Assembly: GCA_964372215.1 (NCBI GenBank)
Contig: CAYJQC010000013.1
Span: 1 to 64,000 of the forward strand
Origin: DAIMFL01 sp964372215
GTDB lineage: Bacteria; Pseudomonadota; Alphaproteobacteria; Dongiales; Dongiaceae
Direction: 5' to 3'
Length of the DNA stretch: 64,000 nucleotides
Each line of letters begins with the position of its first letter. Within the stretch, counting starts at the first letter, position 1. A program made the translations under genes and the position numbers. The notes beneath the pieces were generated by a model. It worked only from the letters and a program-made list of their open reading frames with translations. It searched no databases and was not told where the DNA came from. Of the stretch, positions 8,857 to 17,637 are shown one piece after another.

Positions 8857-10662
8857 ATGCCAATGCCGCGAGGCTCGCCGATCCCCGAGATGACACCGAC
8901 CCCGACCACCAGCGCCAACCTGCCGTATCGCCGGGCCGACTTCGAATCCCTGCCCGAGGCGCTCGACTATGCCGCGCGCGGCCAGACCGGGTTCAACTTC
9001 CACAACGCCAAGGGCGAGCTGTCTTACGTGCTCAGCTTTGCCGAGCTGCGCGAGCGGTCGGTCGCCGTCGCCCGCGGGCTGATCCGGGCCGGGCTGGCGC
9101 CGCGCGCCAGGGTGCTGCTGATCGCCGACACCAATCCCGAGTTCATGGTCGTGTTCCTCGGCTGCCAGTATGCCGGCCTGCTGCCGGTGCCGGTCTCGGT
9201 GCCGACCACGCTCGGCGGCCGCGATTCCTACATCGCCGGGCTGCGGCGCCAACTCGCCGGCTCGGGCGCCGCCGCGGCGATGGCGCCGGCCGAGCTGGTG
9301 CCCTATCTGCAGGAAGCTGCGCAAGGGCTCGACGTGCCCCTGATCGGCGCGCCCGACGATTTCCTCGCCCTGCCCGGCGACGGCGCCGAGCTGCGCCCGT
9401 TCGGCAAGGACGACCCCTGCTATCTGCAGTATTCGTCGGGCAGCACCCGCTTCCCGCTCGGCGTCGACATCCCGCAGCGGTCGCTGATGGCGAACTGCTT
9501 CGCGATTTCCCACTACGGGCTGGAGATCGTCTCGGGCGATCGCTGCACCTCGTGGCTGCCGCTCTATCACGACATGGGGCTGGTCGGCTTCATGCTGGTG
9601 CCGCTGGCCACCCAGATGTCGGTCGACTACGTCGCCACCCGCGACTTTGCGCGCCGCCCGCTGGTCTGGCCGACCCTGATCACGCGCTATGGCGGCAGCC
9701 TGTCCTTCAGCCCGACCTTCGGCTACGACCTGTGCGCCCGGCGGCTGGGCCAGCGCGGATCGGCCGACGGCTCGGGTGCCGCATTCGACCTCAGCACCTG
9801 GCGCGGCGCCGGGATCGGCGGCGACATGATCCAGCCGGCGGTGCAGAGCCGTTTCGCCGCGGCCTTCGCGCCGTTCGGCTTCCGCGCCGGCGCCTTCGTG
9901 CCGAGCTACGGCATGGCGGAGACGACCCTGGCCATCAGCTTCTCGCCGCTCGACACCGGGGTCCTGGTCGACGTGATCGACCGCCACCGGCTGGCGGCCG
10001 ACCATGTCGCCGCGCCGGCGCCCGACGACCACGGCGACAAGACCCGGGGCTTCGTGATCTGCGGCCAGCCGATGCCCGGCCACGCGGTCGCGGTGCGCGA
10101 TCCCGGCGGGGCGCCGCTGCCCGATCGCCGACTCGGCAAGATCTTCGTCCGCGGCCCCAGCGTCATGGCGGGCTACTTCAACGAGCCCGAGGCGACCGCG
10201 GCGGTGCTGGCCGCCGATGGCTGGCTCGATACCGGCGACCTCGGCTACACCGTCGACGGCGCGGTGGTGATCACCGGGCGGCACAAGGACCTGATCATCG
10301 TCAACGGCCGCAATATCTGGCCGCAGGATATCGAGTGGGCGGCCGAGGAGCTGCCGGTGCTGCGGCGCGGCGACGTGGCCGCGTTCTCGATCGAGGGCGC
10401 CGGCGACGAGGAGCAGGTCGTCGTCCTCGTGCAATGCCGCACCAGCGAGCCGGCGGCCCGTGGGGACCTGCGCGAGGAGGTGGCCGGCGCGGTGCGGCGC
10501 GCCCAGGCGCTCGAATGCGCGGTGGTGCTGGTGCCGCCCCATGGCCTGCCGCAGACCTCGTCCGGCAAGCTCAGCCGCGCCCGCGCCAAGTCGAACTACC
10601 TCGCGGGCGCCTATGCCGCGCCCGACCAGGCGGCGCCGCTGTCCGCCACCGGCGGGACCTGA
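8857..10662 (+). CDS. aasR: fatty acyl-AMP ligase / acyl-ACP synthetase (ceramide pathway)
   Basis: A 601-residue ANL-superfamily enzyme that activates a fatty acid as acyl-AMP and probably loads it on the ACP encoded at 11723. The adenylate motif is YLQYSSGSTRFPLG, the A5 region includes SYGMAETT, and the C-terminal hinge and lysine region reads TGDLGY, then GRHKDLIIVNGRNIWPQDIE, then the catalytic-lysine region QTSSGKLSR. The linked Spt, ACP and reductase genes match the five-gene ceramide set of Caulobacter. Possible starts are 8857, 8863 and 8890; none has a strong ribosome site. The open frame extends upstream through the exporter gene, but only as a shadow. Confidence 0.9.
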   Translation: MPMPRGSPIPEMTPTPTTSANLPYRRADFESLPEALDYAARGQTGFNFHNAKGELSYVLSFAELRERSVAVARGLIRAGLAPRARVLLIADTNPEFMVVFLGCQYAGLLPVPVSVPTTLGGRDSYIAGLRRQLAGSGAAAAMAPAELVPYLQEAAQGLDVPLIGAPDDFLALPGDGAELRPFGKDDPCYLQYSSGSTRFPLGVDIPQRSLMANCFAISHYGLEIVSGDRCTSWLPLYHDMGLVGFMLVPLATQMSVDYVATRDFARRPLVWPTLITRYGGSLSFSPTFGYDLCARRLGQRGSADGSGAAFDLSTWRGAGIGGDMIQPAVQSRFAAAFAPFGFRAGAFVPSYGMAETTLAISFSPLDTGVLVDVIDRHRLAADHVAAPAPDDHGDKTRGFVICGQPMPGHAVAVRDPGGAPLPDRRLGKIFVRGPSVMAGYFNEPEATAAVLAADGWLDTGDLGYTVDGAVVITGRHKDLIIVNGRNIWPQDIEWAAEELPVLRRGDVAAFSIEGAGDEEQVVVLVQCRTSEPAARGDLREEVAGAVRRAQALECAVVLVPPHGLPQTSSGKLSRARAKSNYLAGAYAAPDQAAPLSATGGT

Positions 10663-10665
10663 CGC

Positions 10666-11613
10666 TTGGGCCGTACGGTCGCCGTCACCGGCGCCACCGG
10701 GTTCATCGGGAGCCATCTGGTCCGCCAACTCGTCGACGCCGGCTACCGGGTCCGGGTGCTGACCCGTCGCCTGCCGGTCAACCCGATCTTCGGTGCCCGG
10801 CCGATCGATGCGGTGATCGGCGGACTCGACGATGCCGCAAGCCTGGGCCGCCTGCTCGACGGCGCCGAGGCCGTGATCCATGCCGCCGGGCTGATCAAGG
10901 CAGCGTCGCGCGATGCCTTCTTCGCGGTCAACGCCGTCAGTGTCCGGCGCATCGCCGAGGCCGCCCGGGCCCAGTCGATGCCGCTGCGCTTCATCCTGCT
11001 GTCATCCCTGGCGGCGCGCGAACCGCGGCTCTCCGACTACGCCGCCAGCAAGCGGGCCGGAGAGACGGCGCTCAGCCATGCGGCCGGCGGCCTGCCCTGG
11101 ACCATCATCCGTCCGCCGGCGGTGTACGGCCCCGGCGACCGCGAGACCCTGGCGTTCTTCCGGGCGGCGGCGCGCGGCTTGATTCCGGTGCCGGCCGGCC
11201 GGCCGGCGCGGCTTTCCATGATCCATGTCAGTGACTTGGTAGCTGCCATTCAAGCAACACTGGAAGCAGAGACGACGGTCGGCGCCACCCTCGAGGTCGA
11301 TGATGCGCATGCCGGCGCCTATGGCTGGCCGGAACTGGCCGCGGCCGCCGGCGCGGCCCTGGGGTCACCGGCCAGACTGATCCGCATCCCCCGGCCGCTG
11401 CTGCAGCTCGCCGGCACCGTCAACGACCTTCGGGCCGCGTTCACCGGCCGTCCGGCCATGCTGACCGCCGGCAAGGCGCGCGAATTCTGCCACCCGGACT
11501 GGAGCTGCCGCGACCACGCGATTCGCGAACTTACGGCCTGGTATCCGCAATGGACCATCGAGGCCGGGTTCGCGGAAACCATCCGCTGGTACCGGGCAGA
11601 AGGCTGGCTGTAA
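10666..11613 (+). CDS. cerR: NAD-dependent epimerase/dehydratase, candidate ceramide reductase
   Basis: A 315-residue extended short-chain dehydrogenase. The nucleotide-binding motif is GATGFIG (residues 9-15). The catalytic pair YxxxK is Y125/K129 in SDYAASKRAGE, preceded by LLSSLAA with the catalytic serine. In Caulobacter the equivalent spt-linked gene reduces the 3-oxo group of 3-oxo-sphinganine or 3-oxo-ceramide. The start is TTG three bases after the stop of the acyl-ligase gene, so translation is coupled. The assignment to ceramide reduction rests on position beside acp and spt plus the family, not on unique residues. Confidence 0.88.
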   Translation: MGRTVAVTGATGFIGSHLVRQLVDAGYRVRVLTRRLPVNPIFGARPIDAVIGGLDDAASLGRLLDGAEAVIHAAGLIKAASRDAFFAVNAVSVRRIAEAARAQSMPLRFILLSSLAAREPRLSDYAASKRAGETALSHAAGGLPWTIIRPPAVYGPGDRETLAFFRAAARGLIPVPAGRPARLSMIHVSDLVAAIQATLEAETTVGATLEVDDAHAGAYGWPELAAAAGAALGSPARLIRIPRPLLQLAGTVNDLRAAFTGRPAMLTAGKAREFCHPDWSCRDHAIRELTAWYPQWTIEAGFAETIRWYRAEGWL

Positions 11614-11619
11614 CAAAAC

Positions 11620-11634
11620 GTTACAAATTGTGAC
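11620..11634. promoter_or_regulatory. candidate operator upstream of acp-spt
   Basis: GTTACAAATTGTGAC is a 7-1-7 near-palindrome with one mismatch, about 90 bases upstream of the ACP start. It is AT-rich in a GC-rich surrounding and begins seven bases after the reductase stop. It looks like a dimeric regulator site or promoter region for the acp-spt pair. The regulator is unknown. Confidence 0.35.
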
Positions 11635-11722
11635 TTCACCAACCGTATGGAATCGCTGACAAACGGGTAGCCGTCATCGAGGGTGACGGTCAGGGGATCA
11701 TTGGAACACAAGGTGACCGGGC

Positions 11723-12001
11723 ATGGGTGCCGTTGCGGCAAGGATCACGACAGGGCTGTCGGAGCACGAAGTCTTTAACGATGTTGTCCGGTTGCTGGAG
11801 CCCTTCCGCAAGACTGCGACGCCGATCTCGGACACGACCGACATTTCCCGGGACCTCAATCTCGATTCCCTGGCGGTGATGGATTTCATCATGGACATCG
11901 AGGAGAAGTTCGACATCTCGATCCCGCTCAACCTGGTGCCGGAGATCCAGACCGTCGGCGACTTGGTGACCACCATCGCCCGTATCCAAGAGGACGCGTA
12001 G
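11723..12001 (+). CDS. acpR: acyl carrier protein of the ceramide pathway
   Basis: A 92-residue acyl carrier protein. The phosphopantetheine serine is S49 in DLNLDSL. The following helix FIMDIEEKFDISIPL is a typical acidic ACP recognition helix. It is distinct from the housekeeping AcpP, with an N-terminal extension of about ten residues. It lies directly upstream (3 bases) of the serine palmitoyltransferase gene. It is expected to carry the long acyl chain made by the 8857 ligase and donate it to Spt. It has its own upstream region of 109 bases with a palindrome. Confidence 0.93.
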   Translation: MGAVAARITTGLSEHEVFNDVVRLLEPFRKTATPISDTTDISRDLNLDSLAVMDFIMDIEEKFDISIPLNLVPEIQTVGDLVTTIARIQEDA

Positions 12002-12004
12002 CAC

Positions 12005-13222
12005 ATGGGTCTGTTCGACCGTTTCGAGTCCCTGCGCCAGCTTCATGGCCAGATCACGTCCTGCGGCGCCGATCCGTTCGCCGTCAAGATGGAGAAGGTG
12101 CTGTCGCCGACCGAGGCGGTCATCGAGGGCCGCAAGACGATTCTCGTCGGCACCAACAACTATCTCGGCCTGACCTTCGAGCCCGACTGCATCGAGGCGG
12201 CGATCCATGCCACGGCGCGGGAGGGCACCGGCACGACCGGCTCGCGGGTCGCCAATGGCAGCTATTCCGCCCACAAGGAGCTCGAATCCGAGGTCGCCGA
12301 TTTCTTCGGCCGCAAGCACGCCATGGTGTTTACCACCGGGTATCAGGCCAATCTCGGGGTCATCTCGACCATCGCCGGCCCGGACGACTACCTGGTGATC
12401 GACGCCGACTGCCACGCCAGCATCTACGATGCGACCCGGCTCGGCACCGCCACCGTCATCCGCTTCAAGCACAACGACCCCGTCGATCTCGACAAGCGGC
12501 TGCAGCGCCTCGCCGACAAGCCCGGCAACAAGGTGATCATCTGCGAGGGCATCTACAGCATGCTCGGCGACACCGCCCCGCTCGCCGAGTTCGCCGAAAT
12601 CAAGCGCCGGCACGGCGCCTATCTGATGGTCGACGAGGCCCACTCCATGGGCGTGCTCGGCGCCACCGGACGCGGACTCGCCGAGGCGCTCGGGGTCGAG
12701 GAGGACGTGGATTTCGTCGTCGGCACCTTCAGCAAGAGCCTGGGCGCCATCGGCGGCTATTGCGTGTCCGATCTCGACGGTTTCGAGATCCTGCGGGTCG
12801 CCTGCCGGCCCTACATGTTCACCGCCTCGCTGCCGCCCTCGATCATCGCGTCGGTCCTGGCGGCGCTCAAGGTGATGCGCGAGCGGCCGGAACTGCGCGC
12901 CCGGCTGCGGTCCAATGTCCGGGTGCTCTATGACGGGCTGGCGGCCGCCGGATTCCGCCTGGGACGGACCAAGACCCCGGTGGTCGCGGTCCATATCGAC
13001 AGCCCGCAGCTCGCCGTCGCCACCTGGCTGGCGCTGCTCCAGGCGGGGGTCTACGTGAACCTGGCCCTGCCGCCGGCGACTCCGGCGGGCACCGCCCTGC
13101 TCCGCTGCAGCGTGTGCGCCGCCCATAGCCGGGCGCAGCTCGAGACCGTGATCGAGACCCTGACCGAGGTTGCCTACGCGACCGGCGTGCTGCAGGAGCA
13201 GAGCCGGGCCGCCGTCGCCTGA
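12005..13222 (+). CDS. spt: serine palmitoyltransferase
   Basis: A 405-residue PLP enzyme of the alpha-oxoamine synthase family. It condenses L-serine with an acyl thioester to give 3-oxo-sphinganine, the committed step of sphingolipid synthesis. The PLP lysine is K244 in TFSKSLGAIGG. DEAHS (210-214) stacks on and binds the cofactor, and GTGTTGSR (74-81) and HASIYD are further family motifs. Assignment to Spt rather than KBL, AONS or ALAS comes from the linked ACP, acyl ligase, reductase, lipid kinase and GNAT genes, which do not fit heme, biotin or threonine pathways. A strong hairpin terminator follows at 13246. Confidence 0.92.
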   Translation: MGLFDRFESLRQLHGQITSCGADPFAVKMEKVLSPTEAVIEGRKTILVGTNNYLGLTFEPDCIEAAIHATAREGTGTTGSRVANGSYSAHKELESEVADFFGRKHAMVFTTGYQANLGVISTIAGPDDYLVIDADCHASIYDATRLGTATVIRFKHNDPVDLDKRLQRLADKPGNKVIICEGIYSMLGDTAPLAEFAEIKRRHGAYLMVDEAHSMGVLGATGRGLAEALGVEEDVDFVVGTFSKSLGAIGGYCVSDLDGFEILRVACRPYMFTASLPPSIIASVLAALKVMRERPELRARLRSNVRVLYDGLAAAGFRLGRTKTPVVAVHIDSPQLAVATWLALLQAGVYVNLALPPATPAGTALLRCSVCAAHSRAQLETVIETLTEVAYATGVLQEQSRAAVA

Positions 13223-13245
13223 CCGCGGCAGTGCCCTGGACCGAG

Positions 13246-13281
13246 AGCGGCCGGCCCCCGAGAGCCGGCCGCTGTCGTTTT
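13246..13281 (+). terminator. terminator after spt
   Basis: AGCGGCCGGC (13246-13255) pairs perfectly with GCCGGCCGCT (13264-13273), with an 8-base loop, and is followed by GTCGTTTT. It lies between convergent genes and terminates the spt operon. Confidence 0.7.
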
Positions 13282-13310
13282 GGGCCGGAGTTCCATCTGC
13301 ACCTGCGCGT

Positions 13311-14249
13311 CTATCGGAATCCACCGCGGCGATAGAGCCGCCAGGCCAGCACCGGTGCCGCCAGCAGGGGATGCCGGCGCTGCCAGGGCGAGGCGGCGAT
13401 CCGCACGCCGCTATGGCGCTCGACCTTCCACAGCACGTAGTCGACGGCGCCGCTGAAGGTAAAGGCGCCCTTGACCAGGCGCAGCAGGTTGAGGAGCTTG
13501 CCGAGGGGTCGGCGCAGCCGCCAGCGCCACCGCTCGCGCCGGCGCGCCTGGCCGGACAGCGCGGCGCCGCTTGCGTCGGCGGTCGCGGGCATGGCGAAGG
13601 CGGCGAGCGCAGGGGGCGTCAGCCGATCGTAGCGCGTCCGCTCCGCGGCATAGAGTTCCACGGCCCGCGCGGCGCCTTCGCTGCGCAGCTCGGCGCCATA
13701 GGTGGCGGCAAACCCGGCCTGCCACAGTTCGGCCGGAGTGAAGCGTTCGCCGACCAGGGCGGCGCTGGCGCCGACCATGGCGACCACCGCTTCGGCCAGC
13801 GCCGCCGCCGCCGCCGCGGCGGCGTCGTCGTCGCGGGCGAAGGCCAGGCGGGCCGGCTGGGCGAAGCGGGCCCAGAGCGACGACGGCAGGCTGCGACGGG
13901 AGGTGCCGCGCGCGAATTGCCGCAGCGAGATCACCGCGTATTTCGCCGCGAAGGTGCGCCCCTCCCAGACGAGTTCCGCGTAGAACACGTTGGGCGGCAG
14001 AATCGCATTGGCCAGGGCCGGCAGCGCGCGTCCGTAAAACCGCTGGTAATCGTCGACCAGCACGTAGAGGTCGAGCACGCCCTCGATCGGCTCGCCGCGG
14101 CGCAGGCAGGAGCCATAGAACAGGATTGCGGCGATGCCGCGGGGATGGCGCCGGCGGATCTCCGCGACCATCGCGCCCACCGCGGCCGGATACGCCTGGC
14201 GCAGCTCGTCGGCGATCGTCGCGCACAGCGTGTCGAGCCCGCCCGCCAT
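13311..14249 (-). CDS. nucleotidyltransferase-fold protein of the sphingolipid cluster
   Basis: A 312-residue protein. Near the N-terminus it has a nucleotidyltransferase-like core: FYGSCLRRG (G46-S47), then VLDLYVLVDD. The usual DxD metal pair reads D60-L-Y62, so the second acidic residue is missing and the following D66-D67 may compensate. The C-terminal third is Arg-rich with WRWRLRRPLGKLLNLLRLVKG, suggesting membrane-surface association. By position (next to the lipid kinase and convergent with spt) it matches the third gene of the ceramide-phosphoglycerate group in Caulobacter. Its reaction is not deduced here. The start at 14249 is five bases after the kinase stop. Confidence 0.8.
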   Translation of the reverse strand: MAGGLDTLCATIADELRQAYPAAVGAMVAEIRRRHPRGIAAILFYGSCLRRGEPIEGVLDLYVLVDDYQRFYGRALPALANAILPPNVFYAELVWEGRTFAAKYAVISLRQFARGTSRRSLPSSLWARFAQPARLAFARDDDAAAAAAAALAEAVVAMVGASAALVGERFTPAELWQAGFAATYGAELRSEGAARAVELYAAERTRYDRLTPPALAAFAMPATADASGAALSGQARRRERWRWRLRRPLGKLLNLLRLVKGAFTFSGAVDYVLWKVERHSGVRIAASPWQRRHPLLAAPVLAWRLYRRGGFR

Positions 14250-14254
14250 GGCCC

Positions 14255-15214
14255 CTAGGCGCGCACGAAGGCGATCTCGCGGTCGACCCAGAGGGTGACC
14301 GGAAAGTCCCGCGACGCCGGAAAGTTCTCGCCATCCATGATGATCGGGCAGTCGGTTGCCAGGGTCAGCCGTCGCGCCATGCCACTGCGGTAGCCGGCAC
14401 CGGCCATCCACGGCCGCGGCCGGCCGCGCAGGAGCGGCAGCAGCGCGTAGCGGAAGCGGCCCGGCGGGAACGCGATGCTGGTGTAGCGCAGGCCGTCCGC
14501 ACCGTCACCCCAGAACGGCATGAGCCCGAGGATCAGCCGCTGCAGCGTGGTGCCGAGCACGATGAACTGCTCGGCTTCGGGCAGCGCGGCGCCATCGACT
14601 TCGACCGTCATGGGTTCGCCGCGATAGAGCGGGTTGTGGCCCTTGCGCCCGAGCAGCGCGCAGATCAGGAACCAGGCCAGGGACAGCCCGGCCGCGATGG
14701 ATTTCTCGACCCCGAGCCGATGGACCTGATCGCGGGCCAGGATGGTGCCGCGATAGAACGCGGCGGTGCCGCAGAACATGCCATAGGCCGGCGCCTGATC
14801 GGCCGCATGGCGCATGCCGATCACGCGGCGGCGCATCTCGACCAGCGGCGCACCGGACTCGGCGGCCTCGACCAGGCGCGAGAGCGCCCGCTCGGGCCTG
14901 CCCTGGAGCCCGACATCGTGGGCGATCAGGTTGGTCATGCCCGACGGCAGGATGGCGAGACGCGGCAGGTCGGCGAACTGCCCGCCATTGAGGATCTCGG
15001 TCAGCACGCCCTGGACCGTGCCGTCGCCGCCGCTCACGATCACCAGCTCGGCGCCCCACTCGGCCATCTCGCGCACCGCGGCGGCGTTGTCGGCGCGGCC
15101 CAGCAGCTCGCGGTGGCGCACCCGGGGATGCCGGACGAGCTGTGCCCGGATCGCCGCCATGCGCCGCAGGTTCTGCCGGCTGCGCGGGTTGCTGATGATC
15201 CCGATACGGGTCAC
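14255..15214 (-). CDS. cpgB: diacylglycerol/ceramide kinase family protein
   Basis: A 319-residue lipid kinase. The N-terminal diacylglycerol-kinase catalytic domain begins RIGIISNPRSRQN and carries the nucleotide loop GGDGTVQ (62-68), followed by LAILPSGMTNLIAHDV, the GTxN-like segment (here GMTN). The C-terminal beta-sandwich domain includes CPIIMDGENF, the site of the conserved acidic residue. In Caulobacter the spt-linked kinase of this type phosphorylates ceramide, and the same role is inferred here. It is the middle gene of a three-gene minus-strand operon with a CDP-alcohol phosphotransferase upstream and a nucleotidyltransferase-like gene downstream. Confidence 0.87.
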   Translation of the reverse strand: MTRIGIISNPRSRQNLRRMAAIRAQLVRHPRVRHRELLGRADNAAAVREMAEWGAELVIVSGGDGTVQGVLTEILNGGQFADLPRLAILPSGMTNLIAHDVGLQGRPERALSRLVEAAESGAPLVEMRRRVIGMRHAADQAPAYGMFCGTAAFYRGTILARDQVHRLGVEKSIAAGLSLAWFLICALLGRKGHNPLYRGEPMTVEVDGAALPEAEQFIVLGTTLQRLILGLMPFWGDGADGLRYTSIAFPPGRFRYALLPLLRGRPRPWMAGAGYRSGMARRLTLATDCPIIMDGENFPASRDFPVTLWVDREIAFVRA

Positions 15215-15224
15215 GGCGCCGGGC

Positions 15225-16445
15225 TCATGCCGCCGCTCCGGGCTCGCGTTCGGCCAGCCACGAGACCAGCTCCCGCCCGCGCGCCCTGTGGAGCGCGGCC
15301 TGGAAGACCTGCACGGTATGGAAAGCGAAGGAGAGCGCGGTCCAGACCGCGACCAGGCCGAAGCCCAGATCCGGCCGGCCCGCGAGCGCGGCGACGGTCA
15401 GGATGACCAGGTTCGGATTGCGCCGCGCCGTGATCAGGCGGAACAGCGAATCGACCTGCCGCCAGACATGCATCTCCATGCCGAAGCGCCAGATGAACAG
15501 CCCCTCCAGCAGCCGCTGGGCGACGTAGCCGCCGATCACCACCCAGAGTGTCAGCGACGATACCGCCCAGACCGCCGATGGAGCCGCTGCCGCCTCGCCG
15601 ATCGCGGTCAGGCCGTACCACCAGGCCCAGTACCAGAACGGCGGATGAATGAGATCGATGCCGTGGTCGAACGCATTTCCCCAGCGCGACGAGGTCAGCG
15701 TCACCCGCGCCAGCTTGCCGTCGACGGTGTCGAGGAAGGTCATGATCCAGGCCGCCGCCAGCCCGGTCGCGAAATCGCCGACGGCGAACCGCCACAGCGC
15801 GATCAGCACGAAGGCGAGGCTGACAGTCGTCACCGCGTTCGGCGAGATGCCACAGGCGGCGCACCAGCGGGTGACGATCCGCGCCGGCGCCGGCCACAGG
15901 TACTTGGTGATCGCATCGGTGACGCCCTTGTAGGCGCCATCGAAGATCAGCCGCTCGATCCGCCGGGGCGCCGCGCTGGCGAGCGATACGGCATAGGGCC
16001 GCGCACGCTTGCGCAACGTCACGTCATGGCGCGAGCCGAGCTCCTCCGGCCCTTGTACCGCGAGACCGTCGAGCCGCGGATCGTCCGGCACCAGCCGGTC
16101 CGCGCGCAGCAGCGCGGCGACCGCGGGCGCCGACTCCGCCGCCACATGGGCCGCCGCGCCGACCCGCCCGCCATCCGCCTGCTCGACCGCGAGCAGGCAG
16201 CCGGGCTGCCCGGCCAGCGCCTTGACGAGCCCGCCGTCGAGCACGAAATCCGCCCGCACCAGGACCACGGAGGCGGCCGCGGGCCGGGCCGCCCCGTCGT
16301 CCCCGAAATCGTCGATCCCGACGCGGCTCAGACAGCGCCGCCAGCGCTCGGCCTGGGACAGGCTCCAGAGCCGCAGGTCGCAGCGCCCGACCATCCGCGC
16401 GGCCGGGCGGGCGGCCTCGGCGCCTGTGCGTGCGCTCGCTTGCAT
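15225..16445 (-). CDS. CDP-alcohol phosphatidyltransferase with N-terminal extension (copy 1)
   Basis: A 406-residue protein. Residues about 1-150 form a soluble alpha/beta-looking region without an obvious NTP-transferase P-loop. Residues 175-400 are a membrane CDP-alcohol phosphotransferase domain with all acidic residues of the signature: D239, D242 with GKLAR, D260 and D264. It would transfer a phospho-alcohol from a CDP-alcohol to a lipid, or use a related donor. It starts a minus-strand operon with the lipid kinase and the nucleotidyltransferase-like gene. It is clearly paralogous to the gene at 20410 (both have YKG..D, PNAVT, VDGKLAR and IHPPFWY/VHPPLWY). A role in the sphingolipid head group is inferred. 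Other possible starts, such as the ATG at 16394, exist. Confidence 0.86.
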   Translation of the reverse strand: MQASARTGAEAARPAARMVGRCDLRLWSLSQAERWRRCLSRVGIDDFGDDGAARPAAASVVLVRADFVLDGGLVKALAGQPGCLLAVEQADGGRVGAAAHVAAESAPAVAALLRADRLVPDDPRLDGLAVQGPEELGSRHDVTLRKRARPYAVSLASAAPRRIERLIFDGAYKGVTDAITKYLWPAPARIVTRWCAACGISPNAVTTVSLAFVLIALWRFAVGDFATGLAAAWIMTFLDTVDGKLARVTLTSSRWGNAFDHGIDLIHPPFWYWAWWYGLTAIGEAAAAPSAVWAVSSLTLWVVIGGYVAQRLLEGLFIWRFGMEMHVWRQVDSLFRLITARRNPNLVILTVAALAGRPDLGFGLVAVWTALSFAFHTVQVFQAALHRARGRELVSWLAEREPGAAA

Positions 16446-16540
16446 ATGGCTTCGAACTGGCTCCCCGATGGGCCCGCCTGGCCGGGCCGGATCCGGCCCC
16501 GCATCCGGTTCCCCCGGCTCGCGGATTCAGGTCCTGGGGG

Positions 16541-16568
16541 TTACAGCCACGGGGCGACCGCTTATATA
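16541..16568 (+). promoter_or_regulatory. candidate promoter for metallophosphoesterase operon
   Basis: TATATA at 16563-16568 stands out in the GC-rich divergent region. TTACAG at 16541-16546 lies 16 bases upstream. The downstream gene starts at 16591, giving a short leader. The -35 element is weak. Confidence 0.33.
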
Positions 16569-16590
16569 GAGCAACACCTGGAAAAACCAA

Positions 16591-17511
16591 ATGTTCACGC
16601 TCGCCCATCTGTCCGACCCGCATCTCGGCGCCATGCCGCGCCCCAGCCCGGCGCAGCTGTTCGGCAAGCGGTTCTTCGGCTTCCTGTCCTGGACCCTGCG
16701 GCGCCGGGCGATCCATGACGGTCCGGTGCTGCCGGCCCTGGTTGCCGATCTGCGCGCCCAGAATCCGGACCACGTCGCGGTCACCGGCGACATCGTGAAC
16801 ATCTCGCTGCCGGCGGAGTTCGCGCGCGCCGCGCGCTGGCTGGAAGGCCTGGGAAGCCCGGCGGACGTCTCGGTGGTGCCAGGAAACCACGACGCCTATG
16901 TGGCGGTCGACTGGGACCAGTCGCTCGGCCAATGGGCCGAGTTCATGTCCGGGAAACGCGGCAATGGCGACAGCCGCCCGCCGCGCGATGCGGCGGATTT
17001 CCCATTCGTGCGCGAGCGCGGGCCGCTGGCCCTGGTCGGCGTATCGACGGCCCTGCCGATGCCGATCAAGAGCGCCGCCGGTCGCATCGGCGCGGCGCAG
17101 CTCGCGGCGCTTGGCGAGCGGCTGGCCGAACTCGGCTCCCGCGGCTTGTTCCGGGTGGTCCTGATCCATCATCCGCCGCTCGGCGGCGACATGGCGCCGC
17201 GCAAGCGGCTGCTCGACGCCGAGGCCCTGGCCGACGTGATCGCGGCAAATGGTGCCGAGCTGGTGCTGCACGGCCATACCCATCGCTCGGGCCTCGGCCG
17301 GATGGCCACCCCGGCCGGCCACGCGCCGGTGATCGGCGTTCCCTCGGCGTCGGCACGCCCGCACAAGGGCAAGGGGCACGCCCGCTACCACCTCTATCGG
17401 GTCAGCCGGGAAGCCGGGGCCTGGCGGGTGGAGGTCGAAGTGCGCGGCGTGGCGCCCGGGCTCGACCGCTTCCACGCCGAGGGCCGCTTCGCCCTGGCCG
17501 TCGCCGGCTAG
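16591..17511 (+). CDS. calcineurin-like metallophosphoesterase
   Basis: A 306-residue enzyme with the full metallophosphoesterase motif series: LSDPHLG (D9, H11), VTGDIVN, VPGNHDAY, LIHHPP and LHGHTHRSG. No signal peptide is visible, so it is cytoplasmic. Family members hydrolyse phosphomonoesters, phosphodiesters or nucleotide pyrophosphates such as UDP-diacylglucosamine or CDP-alcohols. It is divergent from the CDP-alcohol phosphotransferase/kinase operon and heads a run with a HIT protein and the two LptF/G-like permeases. Hydrolysis of a lipid or nucleotide intermediate of the sphingolipid pathway is therefore plausible. The ATG at 16591 is supported by the family N-terminus. Confidence 0.9.
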   Translation: MFTLAHLSDPHLGAMPRPSPAQLFGKRFFGFLSWTLRRRAIHDGPVLPALVADLRAQNPDHVAVTGDIVNISLPAEFARAARWLEGLGSPADVSVVPGNHDAYVAVDWDQSLGQWAEFMSGKRGNGDSRPPRDAADFPFVRERGPLALVGVSTALPMPIKSAAGRIGAAQLAALGERLAELGSRGLFRVVLIHHPPLGGDMAPRKRLLDAEALADVIAANGAELVLHGHTHRSGLGRMATPAGHAPVIGVPSASARPHKGKGHARYHLYRVSREAGAWRVEVEVRGVAPGLDRFHAEGRFALAVAG

Positions 17512-17637
17512 GCCGCCCGCCTCGGGGCTTACCTGGGAAGCCGCGGGATGTGCTAGGTTGCCGCCAATTTCCGTCGCCCAGTGCCGCCGCCAGCGGCCGG
17601 CGGCCGAGGCCGACCAGAGGGGGCAGCGCGCGCGACC

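Noticed and set aside
12005..13222. Glycine C-acetyltransferase (KBL) or 5-aminolevulinate synthase
   Set aside because: Family motifs alone cannot exclude them, but the adjacent ACP, acyl ligase, reductase and lipid kinase genes point to serine palmitoyltransferase.
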